Program-made: the position numbers and the translations under genes
The notes under the pieces: model-generated
The model's input: the letters and a program-made list of their open reading frames with translations, nothing else
Database searches by the model: none
Told to the model about the DNA's origin: nothing
Shown: piece by piece, positions 11,501 through 22,612 of the stretch
Numbering within the stretch: the stretch's first letter is position 1
Layout: each line of letters opens with the position of its first letter
Source of the DNA: Prionace glauca
Taxonomy: Eukaryota > Chordata > Chondrichthyes > Carcharhiniformes > Carcharhinidae
DNA: 64,000 nucleotides
Direction of reading: 5' to 3'
Assembly: GCA_037974335.1 (NCBI GenBank)
Contig: CM075760.1
Coordinates: 59,836,515 to 59,900,514, forward strand

Positions 11501-11969
11501 TAATGTCCTTTAGGGAAGGAAATGTGTTTTCCCTACATGGTCTGGCTGGCATGTGACTCTTAAATGCCCTCTGCTGAAGGGCAATTTAGGATAAGCAATA
11601 AATGCTGGCCATGGCAACAACACCCACATCACATGAATGAAAATAAAATAAACTTACCAATTTCAGCTGCGGGCGGGATGTTTACTGAGTAATTTTTATT
11701 ATTGTGAACTGCCTTGCACGTGATGTTTGGCGATTTCTCAGATTGGGGGAAAGAGAGGAAACCCGAGCTCCTGTAATTCCCGCTCTCCAATAGGACGCTG
11801 GATCTTGTCACATTGTCCCCCTGGTTGGATCCGATGTACAGGGAGAGCTCGATTGCCTTGGGGGAGAAGTCTGAGGCCAAGCATACTGCAGCTGTGTTGG
11901 TGCCGGGGGTTCCCGGTGGCACTGGCGGATAAAAGACCCTCAATTTTGGTTTTTCCGGGTCTTTCACCT
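8417..11969 (-). CDS. TRDC: T-cell receptor delta constant chain gene (TRDC), three coding exons
   Basis: This gene encodes the membrane-proximal half of the TCR delta chain, which pairs with TCR gamma and associates with CD3. Exon 1 (11969-11658) is an Ig C-type domain, exon 2 (8996-8934) a connecting peptide with one cysteine, and exon 3 (8527-8417) a transmembrane segment with stop TGA at 8420-8418. All exons begin with two bases and end with one (phase 1), matching the J donors upstream. The membrane segment SLTVMGLRILFFK closely parallels mammalian TCR delta rather than alpha, and carries the Arg and Lys needed for CD3 contact. The exon layout (domain, hinge with Cys, TM, donor just after the stop) is that of TRDC and TRAC. 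J segments lie upstream at 19-31 kb on the same strand. No defect was seen, so it should be functional. The delta assignment is firm by motif; a cDNA would settle it. Confidence 0.93.
8600..8860. repeat. Pyrimidine-rich low-complexity tract
   Basis: TCTCTC- and TGTC-rich sequence in TRDC intron 2. A long open frame on the plus strand here reflects composition only. Confidence 0.7.
8934..8996 (-). CDS. TRDC: TRDC exon 2: connecting peptide
   Basis: 63 bp between acceptor CTTGCAG and donor GTATGT. It encodes 21 residues, DEPQCLTSRNDSS then TELSDTEN, rich in Asp/Ser/Thr, with a single Cys at position 5 that would make the interchain disulfide with TCR gamma. It was identified by its phase, splice signals and position between the C domain and the TM exon. 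Confidence 0.88.
9893..10225 (+). mobile_element. tRNA-derived SINE (type 1), fairly complete
   Basis: GCACAGTGGCACAGTGATTAGTACTG head, B-box GGTTCGATTCC at about 9978, body with TTTTCCCCGTGTC and CACAGTCAGAAAGATGTGC, and tail ending in AATAAATAAACTTTT. It is inserted in the antisense LINE relic. Confidence 0.8.
10480..10862 (+). mobile_element. CR1-like LINE 3' tail
   Basis: Reads VDLIEVYKIMR at the start, then KVRGGSFNRDVRGRFFTYRV, MDTWNSLPGVVVEADTVVSF and KYMNRMGIERYGP: the conserved CR1 C-terminus, ending in TGCTGTAATTGTCTTTGTTC. It is 5'-truncated, as usual for LINE copies. Confidence 0.85.
11330..11645 (+). mobile_element. SINE (type 2)
   Basis: Begins GGAGGCAGTGGCTCAGTGGC with a tRNA-like head (GGGCTAACAATCCAGCGACC), followed by AATCTAATGATGACCGTGAA-type body, CATCTGGTTCACTAATGTCC, and an end reading GCAATAAATGCTGGCC then CACCCACATCACATGAA. 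It abuts the donor of TRDC exon 1. Confidence 0.8.
11658..11969 (-). CDS. TRDC: TRDC exon 1: immunoglobulin C-type domain
   Basis: 312 bp. It begins after TTTTCAG with AG GTG AAA (completing the J codon, giving Lys-Val-Lys-Asp) and ends in ATT G before the donor GTAAGT at 11657-11652. About 104 residues: the first domain Cys is at about residue 30 (AAVCLASDF), the second at about 85 (NITCKAVHNN), a normal C1-set spacing. The Trp usual in the C strand is absent (LSLYIG in its place). Sequons NVT, NIT and NYS suggest three glycosylation sites. SGNY then TCKAVHNNK matches the delta-type F-strand region of mammals. Confidence 0.95.
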
Positions 11970-12181
11970 CTGAAAATTTAAGAAATAAAAGGAAAGAATC
12001 AGGATCCAACAGGGTGACCTCCTCCAACCTGCTGTGCCATTCGATTAGACCGCATTTTTTTCTGTGCCTTAGCCATATGTAAGTTTCTCCATTAATTTAC
12101 CGAACGCTGAGACTGGATCTGTTTGGCCTTTTTCCCTCGGCACCGAGAAGGCTGAGGGGTGATGACTCTTTCTCCCTCTCT

Positions 12182-12312
12182 CTGACACACACACACACAC
12201 ATACACAGATACACTCACACACACACACACACACGTCCAGGCACATACTCAGACACACGTACATGCACAGACACATATGTACACAAATGCACAAACACAC
12301 ACACACACACAG
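12182..12312. repeat. (CA)n/(TG)n microsatellite
   Basis: ACACAC runs interrupted by ATACAG and GCACAT variants, just right (5') of TRDC exon 1. Confidence 0.95.
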
Positions 12313-12317
12313 GTGAG

Positions 12318-13928
12318 ATCCTAAACGAATATTTCTCTTCAGTATTTACTATTGAGAAAAGCATGGATATTTTGGAACTCGGGAAATAAATAGTGATGTC
12401 TTGAGGATTGTACATATTACAGAGAAGGAGGTGCTGCAAGTCACAAAGCGCATTGAGGTAGATAAATCCTCTGGGCCTGATGAAATGTATCCCAGGATAT
12501 TGTGGGAGGCTAGGGAGGAATTTGTGGGTCCCCGAGCAGAGAAATTTGAATCATCGTTGGTCACAGGTAACGTGCTGAAGATTGGAGGGCGGCAAATGTT
12601 GTGTCTTTGTTTAAAAAGGACTGAAGGGAAAAGTTTGGGAACTGCAAGCCATTGAGCCTGACATCTGTGGTGGTTAAGTTTTGGAACATATTTTGAGAGA
12701 TGGGATCTACAAGCATTTAGAGATGCAAGGGTTGATTAGGGACAGTCAGCATGGCTTTGTGAGTGGAAAATCATTTCTCACAAATTTGATTGAGTTTTTT
12801 TAAGGAATAGCCAAAAAGGTTGATGAGGGCAGTGCAGTTGTTGCCTATATGGATTTTTGACAAGGTATCGCATGGTAGGTTGTTGCATAAGGTTAAATCT
12901 CACGGGATCCACGGTGAGGAAGCTAAATGTATACAAAATTGATTTGATGACAGAAGCCAGAGATTTGTTGTACAGAGTTGTTTTTCAAACTGGAGGCCTG
13001 TGACCAGAAGTGGGCCCCAGGGATCAGTGCTGGGTCCATGGTTATTTGTCATCTACATTAATGATTTGACGAAAATATAGGAGGCATAGTTAGTAAGCTT
13101 GCTGATTACACCGAGATTTGTGCAGAATGGACAGTGAAGAATTGCAATGGGATCTTGATCAATTGAGCCAGTGTGCTGCCGACTGGCAGATGGAGTGTTA
13201 CTTAGATAAGTGAGAGGTGAGGCATTCTGGTAGATTGAATGAGGGCAGGACTTACTCGGTTAATGGTAAGGCTTTGGGAAGAGTTACAGAACAAGGAGAT
13301 TTCGGGGCATCGGTTCATAGCTCTTCAGTCCACAGGTGGATAGAGTGGTGATGACAGCATTTAGCATGCTTGGTTTCATTGGTCAGACCACTGAATACCG
13401 GAGTTGGGACGTCTAGTTGAAATTATAGAAGATATTGGTGAGGCCAACTTTGAATACTGTGTACAGCCTTGGTCACTCTAATATAGAAAGGATATTATTA
13501 AACTATAAACTGCAGAAAAAATTTTCTAGGATGCTGCCGGGACTTGATGGTTTCAGCTATAAGGACAGGTTGGATAGACTGCGACTTTTTCTCTGGCGCG
13601 TAGAAGACTGAGTGATGACATCATAGATGTCTATAAAATAATGAGGGGTACAGATCTGCTGGATAGTCAATATCTTTTACTAAAGTTAGGGATTCTGTAA
13701 ATGCTGCATATTTGTCTAACAAAATAGGAATATGAGTGTACTCGTGTGTATGTGTGTGTGCGCTTGTGTGTTGGTGTGTGTGTGTATGTGTGTATGAGTG
13801 TGCGTGTTGTTGGAGCATTATTTGTCACCCAAATGGTCTACTCCTGCTCTTACGTTCCTTTGAGAATGAAGTATATTTGCACGCCGTCGACATCCACAAA
13901 GACAAATATAGACATAGAGGCACACAGG

Positions 13929-13972
<44 letters not shown>

Positions 13973-14340
13973 AACACACACACAGATCTAGAGACACACA
14001 GAGAGAAACAGACTTGAGGTATTGAGAGTGACTAGAGTACATAGGTTTAAGGTGAGGGAGAGAGAGAGAGGGAAATACATAAGTGCCCAGAGGGGCATTT
14101 CTTTTCACACAGTGGGTGGTGAATGTCTGAACAAATTGCCAGTGGTATTAGTAGCGACGGGTATAATTTTGTCTTTTAAAAAGCATTCAGATAGTTACAC
14201 GAGTAAAATGGGAATAGGGGGATATGGGCCAAATGCGGGCAATTGGGATTAGCTTAAGGCTTTATGAAAAGGGCAGCATGAACAAGTTGGTCCAAAGCCA
14301 CGTTTCCATGTTGTTAACCTTGATTCTATGACTTTATGAC
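12318..14340 (+). mobile_element. CR1-like LINE relic, ORF2 RT to tail, interrupted by CA repeats
   Basis: The plus strand gives a run of RT blocks in shifting frames: near 12440 a TKRIEVDKSSGPDEMYPRIL block, near 12740 SQHGFVSGKSF, near 13010 SGPQGSVLGPW, near 13100 a FADDT-like block, near 13540 MLPGLDGFSYKDRLDRL, and the C-terminal HTVGGECLNKLPVVLVA at about 14100. 13690-14010 is replaced by a TG/CA-rich block. Multiple stops and frameshifts mark it as old. Confidence 0.75.
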
Positions 14341-15640
14341 ACACACACATGCATTTCGAGGCAGTCATTTCCAGATACACAAACGCAGAGACACATTGAG
14401 ACATTGAGAGTCATACAGACACCAGAACCACACACAAACACAGACAAACTAGATTTGGGGACCGGATAAAATATTTCCAATCTTGCTTATGACCCACACA
14501 TAATGGTGAGGAGGGTACATGGGTGATTTGAAGGGGATTGAGGCAGGCTGAGTCAATGGGCAAGAACATGGCAGATGGAATAAAAACTGAATATGTGTGA
14601 AATTATCCACTGTGGCAGGACAAAAAATACCAGAAAGGCAGAGTAGATCCTAAGCGGGGCGAGATTGGACAGAGTTGTTGCCAGAGAATGTCCTTGTTCA
14701 CGGGTCACTAAAAACTAGCATGTAGGCACAGCAAGACACGTGGAAGACAAATGTCACATATTTGTCTAATAAAATAGGAATATGAGTGTACACGTGTGTG
14801 TATGTGTGTGTTTTTGTGTGTGTGTGTGTGTGTGTGCGCGCGCGCGCATCATGATCTGTTTGAATGTTGGAGCATTATTTGTGGGTCAAATGGCTTACTC
14901 TTGCTCTTAAGAATGAAGTACATTTGCATGCCGTAGGCACTCACGAAGACAAGCATAGACATATAGGCACACAGGCATACAAACACACACACACGCAAAC
15001 ACACATACACACACACACACACCTAGAGACACCCAGAGACACACAGGCTGAGGTATTGAGAAACAGACATGCCCAGAAACAAACACAGAGACTGAAACAC
15101 ATGCAGAAACTTGATGTGGGGACCAAATGAAATAGTTGAAACCTTGCTGATGACAAAGAAAAAATGGAGAGGAGGATGCAATGAGGGTTTCAAGGGAATT
15201 TGGACAAGCTGAGCGAGTGTGCAACGACATAGCAGTTGGGATAAAAAGTGACTAATTATGAAGTTATCCACTATAGTTGGAAAAACAAAGAAATATAGAG
15301 TATTTCCTAAACAGTGTGAAGTTGAAAAGAGTTGACTTCCACGTAACTAAAAGCTAGCATGCAGGTGCAGCAAACAATGAGGAAGGCAAATGCTATGTTT
15401 GTGTATAACAAAATATTAATGTGCGTGAGTGCACGTGTGTGTGTGCCATGATCAATTTGAATATTCGGTCAGTATCGGTGGGCTAAATTGCCATACCTGC
15501 TCCTATTCTGCTTCGAGATTTGAATACATATATATGCCGCAGATACTCACACAGAGTATGGACATAGAGGCATGCAGGCGTACAAACACACTCACACACA
15601 AACACACACACACACACACACACATGCCTATGCAGGATGA
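13690..15640. repeat. Three degenerate tandem copies of a LINE piece plus CA/TG microsatellite
   Basis: The motif AATAGGAATATGAGTGTAC followed by TG runs, then GGAGCATTATTTGT, then an AATGAAGTA block and a CA run, occurs at about 13720-13985 and 14770-15045, and in weaker form at 15400-15625. A LINE-derived block with AAATTATCCACT and AAAAACTAGCATG-type sequence occurs at about 14459 and again at about 15118. The spacing is roughly 660 bp for the second pair. It looks like local duplication driven by the microsatellites. Confidence 0.65.
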
Positions 15641-15644
15641 TATG

Positions 15645-16385
15645 CAGTTTAGTTGCATTTGTTAAGACAATGTGATAGAATGTGATTGAATGCTGAATAT
15701 GTTAGTTTGCAAATAACACAGAAACGGAATTGTAGCAGCATAGCTGGAAGCATCAATTTGCAAAGAAATATTAATATTTTGTGAATGGATAAAACTAGTG
15801 GATGTTTTCAGTGCAGGGAAATGTAAGTTAACACACCTTAGAATTAAAATTCAATGAACCATGTTGTTTATAAATGTCCATATGCTAAGAGTAAGGGTTA
15901 ACCAATGAATGTCTTTATGCGCAAACAGTGAGAGACCGAAAAATACATTCGGAGCTTAATATTTATTTTTAAAATGTGAAGATCTGAGATCAATGATTGA
16001 AATAGGGAAGAGTCCGCAATCAGAACCGACAACATTTATATTCTGTTTTCCATAAAATTAAAAATCCTTGAACAGAACAGGAGGAGAAGACATTTTACTC
16101 TGTAAACTATATGTATGTTGGGAGTGCCCGTTTAACAGTGTAGATGGTGTTCAACTTTAAAACGCTGGAATATAGTTAAGGAGTGACTTGATCATTCCCA
16201 AGCGGAGAAGGTTGATAAACAGGAACATTTCCTACTGGTTGGGGAGTCCGAGATTTCAACAAATTGGATTTTAAACGATGTTTAATGTTTAAGACTTTCA
16301 GGGGCGAAATCAGGAAACATTTTGCCACTTAATATCTCACTTTCCTGCATTAAGATATTTCCTAAATCCAAACGTTTTTGATAAA
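15645..16385. other. No recognised gene
   Basis: AT-rich sequence between the tandem block and the next LINE. I see no open frame with a family motif, no J-like FGxG block and no clear SINE head. Confidence 0.5.
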
Positions 16386-16389
16386 AGCT

Positions 16390-16855
16390 AATATTGTAAG
16401 AACATAAGAAATAGGAACAGGAGTAGGTCATCTAGCCGTTCGAGCCTGCCCCACCATTCAATAAGATCATGGCTGATCTGAAGTGGATCAGTTCCACTTC
16501 CCGCCTGCTCCCCATAACCCTCAATTCCCTTATCCATCAGAAATCTATCTATCCGTGACTTAAACATATTCAAGGAGATTGCCTCCACCACTTCAATGGG
16601 CAGAGAATTCCAGAGATTCACCACTTTCTGAGAGAAGAAGTTCCTCCTCAACTCTGTTCTAAACTGCTCCCCCCACGAACCTTATTTTGAGGCTGTGCCC
16701 TCTAATTCTGGTTTCCTTTCTAAGTGAAAAGAATCTCTCTACCTCTACCCTATCTAGCCCCTTCATTATCTTGTAAGTCTCTATCAGAATCCCCCCTCAG
16801 TCTTCTAAACTCCAACGAGTACAGGCCCCGTCTATTTAATCTTTCCTCCTCTGTG
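16390..16855 (-). mobile_element. CR1-like LINE family A, 3' end
   Basis: Minus strand reads ELRRNFFSQKVVNLWNSLP then IEVVEAISLNMFKSRIDRFL and HDLIEWWGRLERLDDLLLFL, the tail shared by the copies at 22.6, 34.9, 45.6 and 52.7 kb. The 3' terminus (AAGAACATAAGAAATAGG on the plus strand) is the octamer-type end of the family. Confidence 0.85.
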
Positions 16856-17390
16856 TGCAATTTTGGTCTCCTTATCGAAGAAAGAATACATTTGCAATAG
16901 AAAGAATGCAGAAAAAAGTACACTAGACTGATTCTTGGAATGCAGCATTGTCATTTTAGGCATCTGTTTTCACCTGAAGTTTAGAACATGAGAGGCGATG
17001 TCATTGAAATATATGGAATTCTAGCAGGGATAAGCAGACGCAATGCAGGGAAATTGTTTCCTTTGGCGGGGTGGGTCTAAAAAAAGGGATCAAAGTTTCA
17101 CTGTACAGGGATGGACATTTAAGTCTGAGATGAAGAAAAATTCTTCACTCAGGGGTTAGTAAAACTGTAATTCTCTCCACCGAACTTTTGATGCGAAATC
17201 AGTGAATAAATTTTAAGTGCAAATATATTACTATACTCTAAAGACATCAAGAATTATGAAGAGAGGGCAAGTATGGTGTTGAGTTACAGGGTCAGCCACT
17301 GTCGTGTCGAGTGGCAGAGCAGGGTCTAAGTGTCGAATGACCTACTCGTGCTCCTATTTTCTATCTTTCTCTATAGCATATATGTCCATG
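16856..17390 (+). mobile_element. Decayed CR1-like LINE tail
   Basis: Starts TGCAATTTTGGTCTCCTTAT with a GAAAGAATGCAGAAAAAAGT block and ends in CCTACTCGTGCTCCTATTTT, the plus-strand counterpart of the usual CR1 tail. Heavily mutated. Confidence 0.6.
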
Positions 17391-17399
17391 AAGGAAAGT

Positions 17400-18535
17400 G
17401 ATGGCTGATGGCACTGAATATTAATTCTTTCATAAAGCTCACAAGACGAAATTAATCACAGTGATATCTGACTCTGGCAAACTTTTGTTTGAAACTATCA
17501 CTAAACATTCTTCGTGCAGCATTATGGCATGGTTGCCGCGAAAGGGCAATGTTATTTGATTAGCAGAACAGAGACTCAGGCTAATTTCCCTGAAGAAATG
17601 GGCTCAATTCCCACCCCAGTACTTGGAGTAATTTCAAATAAATTGATCGAATTGCCTCCAATAAGAACTTCGGCAACTATCGGCGAATACCCTAAAAAGG
17701 CATTGCCGTTCAATGGTTGGCATCTTATCTTTGCAGCAAAAAGCTTTTTATAAGATTTCTGGCAAAGGACTAATTCAGAACTCGTGCTTTTTGGAGTAAT
17801 ATATTCGCATGGATAGAGGATTGGCTAATCGATAGGATACAGAGAGTTGGGATAAGAGGAACATTTTCAGGATAACAATCTGTTACAAGTGAATGCCTCA
17901 GCGGTCAATCCTCGGGCCACAATTATTTACAATATACATAATGACTTGGATGAAAGAAGTGAATTTACTATTGCCAAGACTGCTACCATGGATTGTAAAT
18001 GCCCATTTAGATCAACAATGTCCTTAGGGGAAGGAAATGTGCCGTCAGTGGTTTGGATCCAAGAAGCAATGCCTTGGAATCTGAAATTGCCCAGTGGGCA
18101 ATTTGGAATGCCCACATCCAAGAAAGAAACATAAAATTATGTTTTTTTAGTCCAATATGACATCACTAAGGACTGGAGCTGCAAAAACTGGACGCTGCAA
18201 TTTTAGGAGGAGCTGAGCTGGATATTCAGCTGCGCAAATTCATTATATCGGTGCAATGTCCTCAACTGCCTTCCCACATGATGCCGGCTCCCTGTCAGCA
18301 GGTAATGACATTAAGTAAGCTTATCCTTACTGGTCACATATTTCACTGCTGAGTGTGGGTGTCTCACTGTAGTGTTTAGTAAATGTGCAGGAACAATTTC
18401 CAAGACAGAAACTTGGCATTGCAAAAGCTGAATCATATTTACCTCGCAGAGGAGAGAAGAAAGGCATTTAATTTTCATTATTTCGGGATCGCTGTATACA
18501 AATTTCAGACCAAATCAAGCCAAGGATGCACGCAT
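17400..18535. other. No recognised gene
   Basis: Contains short LINE-like words near 17780-17960 (a GATTGGCTAATCGATAGG and ACAATATACATAATGACTTG block, typical of CR1 RT blocks 4-5) but no continuous element. Confidence 0.4.
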
Positions 18536-18539
18536 ACTT

Positions 18540-18860
18540 TTCGTGTGAGGTTAAATGTCACTGACTTGCAAAGATTACAGGGCGAAATTGGCGAGATGGT
18601 CAGGGAGGTAGACCAAACGGAATTTAAACCTGAGAAGTGTGAGGTGATGCATTTTGCGAGGGGTAACAAGGCAAGGAAATGCACAATGAACTGCATGCAG
18701 AGAACCAGAGGGACCTTGGCATGCAAGTCCAAGATTATTTAGGACGTAGCATTCAAGGTTACAACCAAGTGCTGAAAAATGCGATTGGAATAGATAGGGG
18801 TTTAATGGCTAGAGCAGGCACAGTGGGCCGCAGGGTTTCTTCCTGTTCTGTAAAACTCAA
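18540..18860 (+). mobile_element. CR1-like LINE fragment
   Basis: Reads KPEKCEVMHFARGNKARK near 18620-18680, the RT block after the FADD motif. It ends at 18850 with a TTTCTTCCTGTTCTGTAAAA tail. Old and 5'-truncated. Confidence 0.65.
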
Positions 18861-19122
18861 TGACGATGATTCTACTGTTCCCGAAGCAAGAGCGATAGGC
18901 CTAATGGTCCCCTCCATCGTTGTAGGAGCCTAATAATTTGCTGTTGGTAAATTCTAAAACAGAGTTGTCAGAGGCATTTTAATTTTTCACTTGTCTCCTG
19001 CCACTACCATCAATTCAACAGTAGCTATTACGGGACATAGATTCATTACAGGTGTGTTAGAATTTGAAATTACTTTCTTAAACTGTAAGCAGACACAAAA
19101 TGCAGAGAATCGTTTCACTTAC

Positions 19123-19167
19123 TGGGTTCTACAGTGAGTTTGGTTCCACTGCCAAAGATAAGCTTTG
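19123..19167 (-). CDS. TRDJ: TRD joining segment, FGSGTKLTVEP
   Basis: Germline J segment, the most TRDC-proximal one that I find. On the minus strand it reads KLIFGSGTKLTVEP with a one-base overhang and the donor GTAAGT at 19122-19117. The 12-RSS on its 5' side has heptamer CACAGTG (19168-19174, plus-strand reading), a 12-bp spacer and a weak nonamer ACATAATCG (19187-19195). It is only 45 bp, shorter than most. The phase matches TRDC exon 1. Open frame, canonical FGxG motif; use may be low because of the poor nonamer. Confidence 0.9.
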
Positions 19168-19924
19168 CACAGTGATACCAGATGGTACATAATCGACATA
19201 ACCCACATGAATAGCAATGTAAGGATTGTTTTTCATGCTCAGGTTTTTAAGATTCGATTTGCTTGCACAGCCAGTTCATTGTTACCTCCAGAAACATGTG
19301 CAGAACAATATCCGAGGAAGGATGTCCTGGCTAAAGAGGGAGTGCAGCGACAAATTCAGGAATGGCAGGAATGACACATGAAGGATATTGAGTCGGTGAG
19401 GATTTTATTGTCTGGCATTCAGAAGAAGGAAGGCAGGAGGGGAAGATCCTATTAAAACCCATAATGCAGGATTAGACAGGATAGATGCAGGATGGCGGTA
19501 GTGAACCGGGGTTCACAGTCAACAGATATAGGACAGATATGAGGAGAATTTCTTTTCCACCAAGAGAATAAAATAATTCACAATTACAAAGTTTTAACAA
19601 GAACAATGATGCTTATTCATCTCCCCGCTCCCTTTTTGGTCAACTCTCTGGATGGAATCTTCCTATTAACTGGACACAAATCTGCTCCTCAGTTCAATAA
19701 AATATTACTGAGGTGTGCAGTTCCAACTCCTATCCCATGAACCTCTAATGCCTGGGTAAGCTGAGCTAGATCAAAACTGACTCAAAACCGTGCAATCTCT
19801 TCGTCTGCATGCCACATGTTATATTGGCACTCTGCCTAACTTGACTAGACTACTTACAACAGAAAACTAGATCACAAAGACGACGTGGTGTGAAAGAATA
19901 AAAACACACTGACTTCATACTCAC

Positions 19925-19974
19925 TTGGTACAACTGTCACCTGGGTGCCGCTGCCGAATGTTAGCTTAGCATAG
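19925..19974 (-). CDS. TRDJ: TRD joining segment, FGSGTQVTVVP
   Basis: On the minus strand it reads YAKLTFGSGTQVTVVP followed by the donor GTGAGT (19924-19919). The 5' 12-RSS consists of CACAGTA (19975-19981), a 12-bp spacer and ACAGAAACC (19994-20002). Intact FGxG motif and correct phase to TRDC exon 1. This and the 29.1-kb J share the VVP ending, while the 19.1, 27.4 and 31.1-kb ones end in VEP, so two J lineages are mixed in the array. Confidence 0.92.
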
Positions 19975-20589
19975 CACAGTAACAATTGCTCAGACAGAAA
20001 CCTTCTATTGAGAGAGCTGTTTCAGATTTCAGACAATTCACGGCAAAGACAAATATGGAGAATCACTGATTCGCTGCAGGTAACAGATATCTTCCTCCTC
20101 CCCACCATCACAGCAAAATGGGCCAAATAGCCTCCTTTGATGGTCTAAGATTCTATCAAAGTGAAGAATTTCTGAGTCAAGGTAGACACTGGTCAAATAT
20201 AGCCATCCACATCCTCCCCCTACAACAAATATATTTTGCCTCTGAACATTTGTTTGGTAATATAGGAACCAGGGAAGGCTATTCAGAACTTTGCACCTGC
20301 TCTACCAATCTCTGAAATGGCCCAACAGAAAGTTGCAACATGGCCTTGCCAGCGACGCCTTAACGCCTTAATACAATTCAACGGATAGTATTTAATTTGT
20401 TCGCTAAGCTTTCTCTCCTTACAGATGCTGCCTGACCTGCTGTGGTTTTTCCCAGCATTATCTGTTCTTATTGTTATAATCGTGTTAGATTCCGAAGACA
20501 TAAACAGACCTGTTGAGTCTGAAAGATGCGTTTATGTTTAGTTGAATCACCAGTTACTCAGGATCATTTCCAAAAGAGAGATTTTTTAA

Positions 20590-20930
20590 ATTCATGGTCG
20601 GACATGGGCAGCGTTGGTTGGCCAGAATTTATTATCCATTCCCAATTGCCCTTGAGAGTCAACCAAATTGCACATATAGGCCAGATCAGATAAGAATGGC
20701 ACTTTTATTTCTCTAAAGGACATTAATCAACCAGATGGGTTTTTTCCACACTGGTTTTCATCATCAACAGTAGATTCTTAATTCCAAGTTATTGAATTCA
20801 AATTCGACCATCTGCCGTGGTGGGATTTGAACCCAAAACACTTGTTGATTTCCTGGATTAATAATCTAGCGATAACATCACAAGGCCATCGCCTCCTCTC
20901 AGTTTCACCACCTCACAGTGATGCAAGGTC
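20590..20930 (-). mobile_element. SINE (type 2), antisense
   Basis: The plus strand shows the reverse of the type 2 body: CCCAATTGCCCTTGAGAGTC, then ATTAATCAACCAGATGGGTT, TCATCATCAACAGTAGATTC and TGCCGTGGTGGGATTTGAAC. Confidence 0.75.
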
Positions 20931-21109
20931 AACCAATGAAACTATATGCCAGGTGGTTGGGAACCTATGTTAGGAGCCAGCGAAAGAGGGAACAAGGACA
21001 AAAACAAGAGATAGAAAAGGAAATAAGAAAAATGGTCTGCAGAGAAATCAAAGGCAAACTTCAAAGAGGGCTATAGAGAAGAATACTGGAAAAGAGACAA
21101 TCAATGTTA

Positions 21110-22262
21110 AAAAGGCAAGCTTAAAGGCACTGTGCCTCAATGTGCGGAGCATTTGCAATAACGTGGTTGAACGAATCTTGCAGATAGATATAAATGGGCA
21201 TGCTATAATTGGGATAACAAAGACATGGCTGCAGGGTTCTCAAGGATGGGAACTGAATGTCCCAGAGTATTCAGTATTTAGGATGGGCAGGCATAAAGGA
21301 AAAGGTGGTGGAGTGGCACTGTTGGTTAAAGAGGAAATTAACACACTGGTGAGAAACAATATTAGCTCTGATAATGTGGAGTCTATACAGGTAAAGTTGA
21401 GAGATACCAAGGGGCAGAAAACATTAGTTGGTGTCATATACAGGCCGCGAAACTGCAGTGGTGATGCTGGAAATGGCATTAAACACGAAATTAGAGGCAT
21501 ATGTGATGAGGGAATATCGGTGATCAAGGGTGATTTTAATCTGCACTTTGATCAAATTAAATTAGCGACAATGCTGTAGAGGTGGACTTCCTGGACCGGA
21601 TACGGGATGGTTTCCCTGACCAACATGTGAAGGAACCAACTAGGAAGCAGGCCACCTTAGACTGGGCACTAGGTAGTGAGAGGTAATAATTGTCAATCCA
21701 GCTGTGAGAGACTCCTTGAGGATGAGTGAACATAACATGAGAATTTTTTATATCACGGTGGAGAATGAAATAGTTGACTCGGAGACTACTGTGTCGAATC
21801 CTAATGAAGGAGACTATGAAGATATGAGGCGTGATTTTGCCTTCATAGATTGGGGAGACTTACTTAAAGGGATGACAATGGATTTCATAGAGACTTATAA
21901 AATTCGAACAGGATAAAAAATAGGAGATGAAGAGAGGATATTCCCGATGGTAGGGGAGGCCAGAACCAGGGATCTGAGGGTTTAGAGTAGACCATTTAGG
22001 ACGGAGGTGAGAAGACATTTCTTCACCCAAAGAGTGGTGAGCCTGTGAAATTCATTACTACAGGATGTAGTTGTTGCCAAAAGATTGAATGTATTAAAGA
22101 AACGGCTAGACATAGCACTTGGGCGAATGGGATAAAAAGTTATGCGGAGAAAGCAGGATTAGGCTATCGAGTGGATGATCAACCATGATCATAATAAATG
22201 GCAGATCACGCTTCAAAGGCCAAACGCCTCTCCCTGCTCCCATCTTCAATGTTCCTATGTTT
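21110..22262 (+). mobile_element. CR1-like LINE with endonuclease joined to its 3' tail
   Basis: 21142-21579 is an endonuclease domain on the plus strand: IIGITKTWLQ, GGVALLVKEEI, TLVGVIYRP, and VIKGDFNLHF. 21590-21910 continues the domain in other frames (REPTRKQATLDWAL-like, then NIR/EDMRRDFAFIDWGDLLKG). At about 21885 the sequence jumps to the C-terminal tail (LRTEVRRHFFTQRVV-like near 22000, ending GCTCCCATCTTCAATGTTCC). The whole RT is missing: an internal deletion copy. Confidence 0.75.
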
Positions 22263-22490
22263 CCTTCCCCAGAGGATATTAATGAACCAGGTGGGTTTTT
22301 CCGACAAACGATAATGGTTTTCCTGGTCACGAGTAGATTCTTAATTCCAGATTATTAAATTAAAATTCCACCATCTGCTGTGATGGAATAGAACCCAGGT
22401 CCCTCCAATATTCGCTGAGTTTCAGGGTTAATAATTTTGCGATAATGCGACCAGGACATCTCTTCCCCCCTAGTTACATAACTTCACCAT
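22263..22490 (-). mobile_element. SINE (type 2) fragment, antisense
   Basis: AGGATATTAATGAACCAGGT, then TTCTTAATTCCAGATTATTA and CACCATCTGCTGTGATGG, matching the 20.6-kb copy. Confidence 0.65.
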
Positions 22491-22612
22491 AATGCAAGGT
22501 CAGCCAATGAGTCGCACCTCAATGTCTGTCGCATTGCTGAGGCCCAGAGCTTGGTCCGCCACCTGCAGCATGTCTAACTAATCATTGAGACCTGAGCTCG
22601 CTATCAAAAAAA

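Noticed and set aside
12097-15665. Cys/Val-rich and Thr/His-rich open frames
   Set aside because: Translations of TG/CA microsatellites.
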